Source: Kangiellaceae bacterium (GTDB lineage Bacteria > Pseudomonadota > Gammaproteobacteria > Enterobacterales > Kangiellaceae). Taken from it: a stretch of DNA of 32,693 nucleotides. Below the pieces are notes generated by a model. That model had not been told where the DNA came from and ran no database searches. It saw only the letters and a list, made by a program, of their open reading frames with translations. The DNA lies in assembly GCA_026196875.1 (NCBI GenBank), contig JAPHTP010000059.1, forward strand, positions 1 to 32,693, given 5' to 3'. Made by a program: the position numbers and the translations under genes. Positions 16,001 through 25,900 of this stretch are shown here, one piece after another (position 1 is the first letter of the stretch; every line of letters starts with the position of its first letter).

Positions 16001-19000
16001 AAAGGTCTAACTTAGGCGCGTGATTGGGGTTAAATTTGTCATCAAGCCTAACAGTTATCGATTCATTCGATTGACCTGATACGGAAACCTCAATTGAGGA
16101 TGGCGTATCCATATCGAAACTCGCACCATTTATATCTGAAAAGTTTAATGGTGAAGTACTGTCCCGGCTTACGAAAGTATGCGCTTTTCCTTCTTTAGAT
16201 GGATTTTGACTTACAATAGTAACTGACTGAGTAGACACATTACTGCCATCAGCTTTTAACATTACCTTTCCCTGTCCAGTCACTTTCCCAACTTTAAGCT
16301 TGAGTGTTAACTCTCCGCTAGGGTCCGTTGCAAAGTTATCATAAAGGACCTTGCCTTTATCGAACATTGAATCTACAAATTTGCCTTCTAAATCTCCAGA
16401 ACCGGTTATCTTAGCTCTGAAATCATAAGTTTGTCCTGTTACAAGTTGTGAAGGCAGTCCAATAATTTCTATACCAAGAGGGCTGATAGAAATCATCGTT
16501 GGCGCAGATTCGACGTTATGAACTTGCGCTATAGCCCAATTATCAGACCCAGAATACCATCCCCCTCTAACGGTCATTGAAGCTTTACCGCCGGTGGTGA
16601 CTTTATCTCTTGAAACGATTGAAGCTTTTCCGCTTACAGAAAACTTAATCGGAGTCCCGTCAAGTACAAGATTACCATATTGATCAGATGCTGTAGCTTC
16701 AATAACAGTGGTTCCCACTCCTTGGGCATGAGCATTGCTACTAGTTGTACTTAAAGTAACGCTAGCTGTTTTGCCCGGTAAGACTACAACTTCTGTAAAT
16801 TCTGCTTCTGTCTCACTTTCAGCAATTTTCACAGAAGGGGTCGCTCTAGCACCAGCCGAAGTAGGCATTGTTAAAGTTGATCTGAAAATACCTTCATTAT
16901 TAGTTTCGGAAGGATTAGAGAAAGTACCATCTCCATTCGTTAACCAACTAACCGATATAGGTTCTTTATCTTCTCTATCTTGGTAACCTACAATCATCGA
17001 CTCAAGCTTTAATGTAGGCTCATCCGCAGATAGATAAACTATATCATCATGGATTTCTTCATACTCACTTTGAAAATCTTGAGGCGTATATATAGATAAG
17101 TATTCAAATGCATATTCCCATAATATATTTCCAGGGTCATTATTGTTATACAGTCTCAAACTGAAATAATCTTCCACATCTAGACTCGCTAGATGTTCTA
17201 AATTCTTAAACTCAAGCTGCTTATCTTCACCAAATTCTACTTTAAGTTCTTCTTCTCCAAGTGCAAATACTAACTCTTGCTCATGCCCTAAAAATTCAAG
17301 AGGTGCGAGCTCTTGTTCAAGTAAATTGTAGAGAATTCTAATCAAATCATCCGAACTTGAAATTACCGGAGTTTCTTCTTCGTAAATTGTTACTTCTGTT
17401 TCTGATTCGTCTTCATCTTTCTTAACTCTCAGTATGTCATGTATCTTAAGATCGTATAGACTAAATTGCATTTCAGGTCGATAAAACCATTTATATATGG
17501 GTTTAGGCTTTTCCATCTCTGAGTCTGGATTATCGCGTTTATACTCTTTGTAAGCTGTATATTGCTCCCAGGTCAAAGTTTCATCAGCAACTGCAACCTT
17601 AAAAGGAACGTAATGTTTCGGACGATATTGTAATGGCCCATCACCGGCACCCGTTGTAGAAAAGTCTGGGTTTTCTGATTTTTGTTCGCCGCTGACTTGA
17701 ATATAAAAATGTTCGCTTAAAGTACCTTCACCTGTTACCTGAATGTTTTCCGTATGTCGCCCAGGTTTGATTGAGAACTCTGCAAACTCTCCACCTTGAG
17801 CTGAGAGTTCATTATCTCCGGTTATCTTAGCTAAACGACCTGTAAATCCTTCCTCTTCGAGTTCTTGTGGCAGCGGAGAGCCATCATGATCAAACCATTC
17901 AGTAGTAACTTTAACCCAAGTATCGGAGGTTAACGCAGCACCTTCATTACCTATTAAGAACTCTTTTTCTTCATCTTTGGTTAATCCTTTTTCAACCGTG
18001 TACATTCTTTCAGCGGTAATTTTAAGATTCGGAGGCCGCATGACTATCTTATCTTGGGCAAGCGCTGATATGATGCCATTCTCAACATTACCTCCAGCAT
18101 GAATTTCTTGGACGGTAGTTCCGATATAGCCAGTCTTTCGATTTATGGCGACTATTTTAACTTTTTCATAGGCGCGTATATGGTCCGCTTCTCTTTCAAA
18201 CAAGGACGGATCAATCTTTGCGTCGCTCTGCCAAGAGCTATACCAATTTCCACTTTTTTGAAAAAGTTGATTAGAATCGAAGGCTGCAGCATCTGGGCCT
18301 CTAATCATTAGCCCATAATAAAACTCGCCTGATTCTTCTGTTAGCCCACCTTCTTGTCTAACAGTAAAATCATCCTCTTCAAGATCTTCTCTCTTTAAAA
18401 TTAACTGACCATTGGACTCCCTGAACACATATAAATCAGTCTTCTTTGAATCTTCTTCACTCAGGAATTTTAGTAATCCTTGATCCTTTAAATCGGGGGC
18501 CTTATCCGCCAATCGAACAAAGTCAGGCTGCGATTTATCTTCATCTTCTGGAGCGTCAGGATCTTGACTCCCAGAACTTAAGAAAATTCCTTGAACGTCT
18601 TTTCTACCATCTTTTGTAAACCAATCAATAGTCTTTCCCGCTATTTCTCTCTCTTCAACTTGTCCTAGAACTGCTATTTCAGGGTCTTCATCCCCATCAA
18701 AATCGTATTTGGTTTGCTCTACAGGCTCTTGAAAATCATCATCAATTTCATATTCATATTCCGTTGCCCCTACTGGAATTGGATCTACTTCATCTGAACC
18801 TATATTTTCTAAATCATTGGAGAAAAATCCCTTCCCGGAAAGAATGGCTGTATCCATTTTAAAATCTTGCTGAATAAACGGTGTCGCTAAGGACGCCACT
18901 ATTCCAATTGCACTAACTTGTGCCATGACTGCAGTTAACGAGGCACCAAGCGGTGCTTGACCATATCCCACACAAAATTCATAGCCATTTTTCATCAAGT

Positions 19001-19862
19001 GATAAAATCTGACTCCTGAACTCGCTCCTTTGGGGTTATAACTAATGTAATGAAAACGAACAGTACTTAAACTCTTACTATCAATCGCAAAACCAGGGCA
19101 TGGTGGAATAAAGTAAATCGCACTATATTTGCCGCGCTCATCTGAAACACCACCACCATCAATAGAACCCGTAGTCACTTGAACCACTGTTTGCTTGATT
19201 GGCGCGTAGATCTTTGAGTTATGATCAGGCTTATGCTCTCCTTCTAGCTCCCCCTCAAAATAAGCAACTTTGAAACCAATATTATGATTAGATTTAGTGT
19301 GTACCTTTCCTTCTTTGGTTAAAAGAACAGATTTAACAGACTCCGGATCGATATCTTGAGCATCATTCAGATCGATTGGAACCTGAAGTAGCATTGGGTC
19401 ATTTTCGGGGATTAATAAAAGCTCATTTGATCTGACTAGCACCGATTTAATACCTGGAAGAAGTTCGCTTTTAGCGTCATCAGTAACCGGCTCACCATTG
19501 AGAGTCATAAACGTTTGATCACGGTAAGTATCTGCATCAAGTATGTAAGCTCCTCGAGCAATACCATCTTCATTTTCATCTAAAAATTTTCGGTAAAACT
19601 GGACGAGATTATGATATCCATAACCTGACATGACATAGGCTTCATCTAAGTCATCAGATGCCGGACCAATATCACTGACAATTTCACCTAGCTCGTCATA
19701 CTCCGAATATATCGGAGTTTCACCATCTAAAACTAAGCCTCGGGCCATCAAATAGCCGTACTTATGCCTAACCTCAACAGCGCTTATGTCACTAACTTGA
19801 CCGATAGTTCCAATTAAAACTAACGCTGAAATAATCCCTTTAAATAAATTTCTCATGCCCAT
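13008..19862 (-). CDS. Giant secreted multidomain protein with PD-(D/E)XK-like C-terminal nuclease region (candidate toxin)
   Basis: This is a 2284-residue protein. Residues 1-28 form a signal peptide (GIISALVLIGTIGQVSDISA). Residues ~30-900 are beta-rich and unassigned, including a block at ~245-305 (FIPPCPGF..., YISYNPKG..., GYEFCVGYG) that I recall from bacterial teneurin-like/RHS giants. A Big_1/invasin-like Ig domain lies at ~1030-1100 (ATASDQYGNLVLDGTPIKFS) and a LamG-like domain at ~1326-1460. A helical region spans ~1515-1950, with a Gly-rich hydrophobic stretch at ~1787-1808 (AVGPAGPIAGAVVAGVIFAA). A candidate PD-(D/E)XK core is E1977, D1981-I-D1983 in a strand-like DIDLELL, then V-W-V-E1996-A-K1998, followed by a helix with HRQIFLD (~2051-2057). 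No YD/RHS repeats are present. The second ATG (19856) has the better-spaced AGAAG ribosome site. Toxin function is inferred from architecture and coupled genes. Confidence 0.8.
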   Translation of the reverse strand: MGMRNLFKGIISALVLIGTIGQVSDISAVEVRHKYGYLMARGLVLDGETPIYSEYDELGEIVSDIGPASDDLDEAYVMSGYGYHNLVQFYRKFLDENEDGIARGAYILDADTYRDQTFMTLNGEPVTDDAKSELLPGIKSVLVRSNELLLIPENDPMLLQVPIDLNDAQDIDPESVKSVLLTKEGKVHTKSNHNIGFKVAYFEGELEGEHKPDHNSKIYAPIKQTVVQVTTGSIDGGGVSDERGKYSAIYFIPPCPGFAIDSKSLSTVRFHYISYNPKGASSGVRFYHLMKNGYEFCVGYGQAPLGASLTAVMAQVSAIGIVASLATPFIQQDFKMDTAILSGKGFFSNDLENIGSDEVDPIPVGATEYEYEIDDDFQEPVEQTKYDFDGDEDPEIAVLGQVEEREIAGKTIDWFTKDGRKDVQGIFLSSGSQDPDAPEDEDKSQPDFVRLADKAPDLKDQGLLKFLSEEDSKKTDLYVFRESNGQLILKREDLEEDDFTVRQEGGLTEESGEFYYGLMIRGPDAAAFDSNQLFQKSGNWYSSWQSDAKIDPSLFEREADHIRAYEKVKIVAINRKTGYIGTTVQEIHAGGNVENGIISALAQDKIVMRPPNLKITAERMYTVEKGLTKDEEKEFLIGNEGAALTSDTWVKVTTEWFDHDGSPLPQELEEEGFTGRLAKITGDNELSAQGGEFAEFSIKPGRHTENIQVTGEGTLSEHFYIQVSGEQKSENPDFSTTGAGDGPLQYRPKHYVPFKVAVADETLTWEQYTAYKEYKRDNPDSEMEKPKPIYKWFYRPEMQFSLYDLKIHDILRVKKDEDESETEVTIYEEETPVISSSDDLIRILYNLLEQELAPLEFLGHEQELVFALGEEELKVEFGEDKQLEFKNLEHLASLDVEDYFSLRLYNNNDPGNILWEYAFEYLSIYTPQDFQSEYEEIHDDIVYLSADEPTLKLESMIVGYQDREDKEPISVSWLTNGDGTFSNPSETNNEGIFRSTLTMPTSAGARATPSVKIAESETEAEFTEVVVLPGKTASVTLSTTSSNAHAQGVGTTVIEATASDQYGNLVLDGTPIKFSVSGKASIVSRDKVTTGGKASMTVRGGWYSGSDNWAIAQVHNVESAPTMISISPLGIEIIGLPSQLVTGQTYDFRAKITGSGDLEGKFVDSMFDKGKVLYDNFATDPSGELTLKLKVGKVTGQGKVMLKADGSNVSTQSVTIVSQNPSKEGKAHTFVSRDSTSPLNFSDINGASFDMDTPSSIEVSVSGQSNESITVRLDDKFNPNHAPKLDLSINYYVNDRTSNHVIEAEDLFTIADATSPQGFALEFKSQNSADVILDESLDINNLAGVLSIKSERRAAEIVNIGGDAISVSTNSSGNFEVTILTDSGAVVATSPIAANDSWQQVAFGISEGNVYIKVGEQLVTSPVTGNVTSSGNSLKIEEFTGFLGELRLFDLSDEKLLRFDNGQTSQEITLDGAGLGSVNLEQAAYLDSSTPRASVGLINDELQLDVITILSEQTTRQYAALVQNVFASNYDYTEFHNLIAPAIDDPRHDAVAGLVFDIASDSQTFTPLRLVTATLSYLHFNSESESMGEALDLLIRFYVNHANVDLQYAFADYFSDKIKKLRHGERAPFKFLLTTLVVWAELIIADPEIAQLVGESVHSKEDIMSWSLWMSLPAQGWWGTDIPAIPLDQTCLDTASLNSPYAGHETLSAIPLCRMDGARLAGMLRGVYSGNEMQNLIDSNPNLLVEHAREWTENMIVATPEIRFLLNQGTYTSVNQANNITLGIEEAHAVGPAGPIAGAVVAGVIFAAKESLQLAARLMIKLSKKYAVNFQHFVAGRSNSRINPFVMIMIMGYLEDRMSEDCLSDSDCAALGAHLGTADRQKLWEQVDGLIIRTLVRIALSRNFQSRKKQESGLGCYMTFHYHGMAFELLQIAYYHGYSEFVDTSKGLVNAIQKTYNIALVQKVRGSNPTSYKVWTEFERDIDLELLKGNEKVWVEAKSVRAYPADTPTDKRGLDGTKPNKALDDTVNAHWPQWKIHKSDELTSGGNKRQTSAHRQIFLDRVALAPVLSNPGGGPPIKPKQVDQILWNIHSWPECYRNLKKFNDNKSWFHDVGVSFKRGTSITNRGKTYCKDHEGPKNDSSTDEDFKYLRKQIALLPEAKARSAKKAVILTNLSFEKGSDNDRPWASSDVNDVFKPFSVFNDIFSVEKLKDEFEMGTALQLAYESLAWIDIELLQGFIDLIPRIPWDSIPAVEEKINKLKEKLDETVQGQLACQKNTTEANRNE

Positions 19863-19913
19863 ATCTTCTAGCTGAATTAGTGTCTTCTAATTGATCTTTA
19901 AACTAAATTCGAA

Positions 19914-22900
19914 TTATTGCTGTAAATAAGCAATTAATAACTGCAAACTAATTTCGCCGTTTGCGTAGTCGCGTAACTTCTCTTGATTCTTTTCTTCGGT
20001 GAAAGCAAAACCAATATAATCGAGGTTTTCCAATTGAAGATTACCAACGGAATTTAGATATATTCCATCTACCTCTCCCACACCGATTGGAACAACCGCA
20101 TTACTATTACTTGGTCTTCCAACTAGAATCATTAACTTCCCATTATCAGGAACATAATCATAGCTGTTATAAACCTTTGGAAGCTTCATTCTTAAACTAA
20201 CCTGCCCATTAACAGCAATGCCTGACGGTTGAGATCCATATACCCAGAAAGGTATCGCCGCTCGAGTCGCTTCACCAACCGTGTCATTAATTTCGAGGAA
20301 TGACATTTGGAGGTTGCCCGATGTATTTCCGTCAGGGAAAGTCATCGTTGCATTAGTCATGTCGAACTGTAATTCGCCACCGATTAAATTAAGTACAGTT
20401 CCAGACTGAACGGGAACAAATGGATTCTGGGTATCAATTACCGGTGTCTTTATCAAGCGAAGCTGGTTTCTTCGATACGCTTCGATATTAATATGCTTGT
20501 GCACAACACCAAACTTGCTGTTATCAAATCCAGGATTAACTGTCAGCACATGCACACCTGGACTTAATTGATCTTCAGCACTATCACCGTAGCCAAACGC
20601 ATAAGATCCATCACGGGTTGTAAAGGTTTCTCTATCCTGCAGCGTAACCTTTACGCCAGCGACTGGTTGATCCAACTGATCATAAACAGCGCCCGAAACA
20701 AAGGTTGGTAGCCCTCTAACCTGATAGGCAAATCGATAGAACTCTTCGCCATCATAGGTAACCTTAACAATGACATTAGCGCCATAAGCTAAATCTCTGT
20801 CCAAGTAGTAGGCATACATGCTGTCCCCTGGAACGGCACTTAAACCACCAGACACCAGTTCATTGCTACGACTGACTTCTTTTAATTGATAACCCTTCGC
20901 TTCAAACATATTAGCGCCCGGCTCATCTTCCTTAATATATGTTTTACCAGAAGCTGTTTCATAAACTTCAACAGATAGTAGCGAGGCATCTATTGCTTTA
21001 GAGAAATACAACCCGATAAAACCATTAGGCTCAGCATACTGTTCGCCGTTCGCAGGCTCTGTTCTGGTCATTTCCAGAGGAATATCTGCAGGGTCAATCA
21101 AGCTAAACTCTCGTGAGGTAGAACTGATCACCTGGCCGTCGCTAGCTACTATTTCAACTTTAATTTCATGGCTTCCACTCGACGCAGTAAACAGAACTTC
21201 GCCACTAACTAAACTCTCAGTGATTGCTAGCGGAACCTGATTAGCACCATCAACAAATGCTCTGACTGTTTCACCACCCTGTAAGCCTGTTACTCGAGCT
21301 AGTACTTTCAAGTTAAAGTTAGTGTCGGTAATAATAAATTCTTTATTACCTGTCGGAGCTATCAAGTCTAATTCTGCCGTCACATTTGAAATCAACCTAA
21401 CTGCCTCAGTCGTGATATTGCCGGACATGTCTTGCGCTTTAAGCTCGACATCCAATTCAACGCCATTTTCCAGTTGGAGGTCAGCGCTAAATTGATACTC
21501 GTTAACGCCTTCTCCAGGTACCAAAGAAACTTGCTGCTCGTTAATCATTAACGCACTAATGTTGTCATCGGTGACAGTACCTTCAATCTTAAATGGATTT
21601 TGCGTTACCTCATTAAGTGCGGAGTTAAGTTGTAATGGCGTCGTTATCGCAATAACCGGCGCAGAACTATCTAAATAATAAGTAACAGATTCACGAATGA
21701 CTTCATCACCAGATTGCGTGCCTACAAACTCGAGCAGAATGCTATTCGTATTGGCAGCAAATGATGCTAGGTAATTAAACGCTTGTGAATTGGTTCCAGT
21801 TTGAACAAGGTGAACAGGAACACCATTAACGGTTAAAGTAGACAAGGTACTACCCTGCACTTTTCCGCTAACCACAAAATCAGGATCCGAAACACTCATT
21901 CCCGGAAGAGGCGAACTGATCTCCAATAGTGCAGGAACCACATCTTGTTCTATTTCATAGATAATCGTTAAGTCGACACTGTCACTACCCTGCGCTGCTT
22001 GCGCAGTAACGGTTAAGTTATTTTGCCCTTCAGCTAATTGCAGATTGGCAAAAGTAAAACCATAGCTTCCATCCTGATTTGCAGTTAACTCAGTCGATAA
22101 TTCACCCAATTTAATTTGAATATCTTTAATTGGTAGTTCACTTTGAACTCTACCTATCAGATCGATGAACTGAGACTTCACGGTTTGGTTATGAGAGTGA
22201 CTAGTGATTTCCAACTGAGGCGTCAATAGATCTTCTTTGTTAACTTGCCGACTGTCAGAAATTTCGTTGCCCGCAATATCACTCGCCACAAAAGTAAAGA
22301 CATTTTCACCAACCGATAATGGAACTTCTACAGTAAAATTATCTCCATCAAGTAATGCAGTAAACTCTTGCGCTTCTAATTGTGAAGATGATACGACAAG
22401 TTGCTTAACACCATTGTCGTCTGTCACAGTACCAGAGAAGCTATAAGTGGCTTCATTAGAATCAATGTTTACTGCACCATTTATGGTTAATTGCGGCGCA
22501 GTTGAGTCTGCGCGAATAGTTAAATTGGCATTGGCGTACTGAACAACCCCATTGCTGTTTACCTCACTCGAGACGTTCCAAACTGCATCCGCCACAGGCA
22601 AATCTACTTGAACAGATTTAGTGATGTTTTCTCGAGTGATAACCTCTGCTCCATTGGTCAAAGTGACACGAATCGGTCCTTCTGCATTCTGGTGAGAGAT
22701 CTCTACTGAAATTGTCTCAGCCGTTGCATGAAGTATTTCAAATTCAGTCGGAGCAAGCTTAGTAGAGTTCGGGATCTCAATTCCCAGTTTTAGGGCATGG
22801 TAATAATTAACTTCACTACTTAATGGCCCATCAACATCAAACGTTTGTGAATCTATTGGGTTAGTGAAGTTCTTCCTATTAGCTATCTGATAAAAATACT

Positions 22901-25900
22901 GGTTGTTTTCAACAGTATAAGTGTCAGTGAAAGTGTTCTCGGTCACAACCGCAATTGGCTGGGCACCAGTTCCTTCCTGGCCTCTATAAACCACATATTC
23001 ATCCGCATTGTTGGAATTCCAATTCAGCACGGCTTGTTGATCTACAACGGTGACAGCCAAATCACTGATCGCATCAATATTGTAAGCAACAAACAAGTCG
23101 ATTTGATTTCCAGGCACGCTTTCAAATTGTGCTCCACCGGGATCTGTTGAAAGTGAAAAGCTAACCACGCGATACTGGTAAGCGCTTCGGTTTGTCACAT
23201 CTTGATCACGATACTCAATTGTTGGATTTGATATACCTTCAAGATTGACACTATAAACACGTTGGAAACCCTGCCCCAAAACTGACTTTTCTAAATGATA
23301 TCCAAAAATCGCGGTGCCATTTGAAATATCAGTCCACCTAACAACTAACTCTTGATTGTCCTGGCTAACTTGCAGACTAGTCACCGATTCTAACTGGCTG
23401 CGATTTGGATCATCAGGATAAACATCTTCACTATTAACTACCCCATCACCATCTGAATCAGGTTCCGGTCCAACATTAATTACGTAGCTTTGGTAACTCT
23501 GTAAACCAGTTTCATCGGAGACTTCGATCGTGACTGCGTTATCACCTAGTTGAGAAGCATCTGGCGTCCAACTGATCAAACCTGACTGAGGATCAATAGA
23601 CATATTGGTCGATGAAACATTTAAAACAAAATTGAGTTGGCTAGCCTGATCATCGGTTGCAGTCACAGCATAGGTATAAGCTGTTCGGACAAACGCTTCA
23701 GTCACAGGCGAACTCGTAATTACCGGAGGGAAGTTGTCTGCGTCAACGGTAATAACAAACGCTTGAGTATCGGTTAATCCATCTTCGTCTGTCACGACAA
23801 CAGTGACCGATTGCTCTCCTGCTTGCGGTAGCGTTGGAGTCCAGCTGATTACACCATTGCCTGGGTTGATGCTCATGTTATCCGGGTATTGAGACAAGCT
23901 ATAAGTAATGGTGTCACCTGAATCCGGATCTTTGGCTTCAACATCATAGACGTAAGCTTCATCGACCTTGGCCGTTAATACAGGACTACTCATTATTCTC
24001 GGCGCATCATCGACTGTCTCAACCACTACATTAATGGTTTCGCTATCGCTTAGACCACTGTTATCCGTGACCGACATTTGGAATGAGTGGAAACCTAATT
24101 GCAATGGCGTCGGCGTCCAGCTGACTCGGCCAGTCGCTGGATCCAGAGTCATGCCAGTGGGTTCACCAGTTAAAGTGATCGTATGGGTATCGCTAGGATC
24201 CGGATCGTTAAATCTGAAATCGTATATGTAGAGTTCGTTCTCAACCGCACCCGCTTCTGGTGAACTGGTAATCTGCGGCGCTTGATTTACATTAGTAACC
24301 TGAATATTAAAACTTTGAAGGGCTTGAGCACCCGGCGTATCTGTCACGACTACTGTGACTTCCTGTTCACCTGTCTGAGAATTCCCAGGAGTCCAATTAA
24401 TTAGTCCTGACACTGGATCGATTGACATACCAGCCGGAGAGTTTTGTAGGCTGAAAGTCAAAGTATCTCCAGGATCGGCATCCGTCGCGGTCACCTGATA
24501 GGAATAAGATTGTAACTCAGTCGCGGTGGTGATAGGCGAGCTGGTTATTTGCGGAGCCTGATTGCCACCTTCAACGGTGATCACAAATGATTGTGTGTCA
24601 GTTTTGTTGTCATCGTCGGTTGCTACGACAACAACATCGTAATTTCCACTTTGTAAACCACTTGGAGTCCAGCTGATAACACCATTACCTGGATTAATCG
24701 TCATGCCATCTGGATTCTGAGACAAGCTATATACGATCGTGTCACCTGAATCTGGGTCAACCGCATTAACATCGTAAATATAAGCTTCGCCAAAATTTGC
24801 GGTAGTAATTGGTGAAGATTTAATGCGTGGTGCTCTATCGGGAGTATGAACGTTTAGGTTCACCAACTGCTGGCCGGATTCTCCGCCGATGTCCGTTGCA
24901 ACTACATTAAAACTTACATAGCCAACTTGCGCATAAGCAGGCGTCCAATTGAGCATGCCTGAAGCGCTATCTATGATCATTCCAGCGGGCGCGTTCACAA
25001 GAGAAAAACTGAGTACACTACCTTCTGGATCAACAGCATCTACATCATAAGAATAAAGCTGTCCTTCAGTTGCACTAAACTCATATTGTGAAGTAATTGT
25101 TGGAGGCTGATTAGCACCTATCCCACTGATAATTGCCTCAATAGGACCGGCAATGTCGCCACAATGCTCGCCTTGATCATTTGAACAAGCGGCCATATAA
25201 AATTGGTAAGTTCCGTTCTGCGTAAAATTAAACGAAATACTATTTTGAATTCCAACCGTTGAATAAACGCGGTCACCATTAAAATCGTATCTAAACTTAT
25301 ACCCAAAGGCTTTCTCAACAGCGTTCCAGTTTAATGTAACGTTGCCCATATTGTCGTTACTTGCAACCAAGAATCCAGTTGGTAGAGACATATCATCTTT
25401 CGTTGCGACATCAATTGATGCAGACAAACTGACTTCATTTATATAACCCGTCGCAGTTGCCTTACATCTAAAATGAATTGACTCGTCATACGTACCTGCA
25501 ATTGGAAAATTTGCGGTGTGAGTTAAGTTGTCTGAAGTATCAGCGTACTTTGACCAATACTCATATTTTGATTGATCGGAAGATCTAAATTTACATTCAG
25601 ACGCTAAGTTAGTCGATATAATCACTGAGGCCTGAGTGCTCTTATAAGGATAAGGACCGCCAACACTAACCAAAGTCATTGTCGGTGGGAAGTGAGCTTC
25701 GTCAGCCCCCACTGAAACAATCGCTTCCGAACTGAACTGACCACAATTTGAAGGATTATTATCTGAACAGGCAGCAATTCTATATTCATAGCGCCCTTGA
25801 GTGGGCCGGCTCAGCGAAACAGAATTTTGACCGTCAACCAATTCAACTGGCGTCCAAATATTATCTTCAAATTGTTCCATTAAATGGTAGCGACTTGCGC

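Noticed and set aside
13008-19862. RHS/YD repeats or an RHS-associated core in the 2284-residue protein
   Set aside because: I looked for YDxxGR-type repeats and a core motif before the C-terminal region and found none, so the gene is not called an RHS protein.
23405-23465. RTX-type calcium repeats pointing to type I secretion (DSDGDGVVNSEDVYPDD)
   Set aside because: It is a single thrombospondin-3-like calcium motif, not GGxGxDxxx nonapeptide repeats, and no T1SS genes are in the window.
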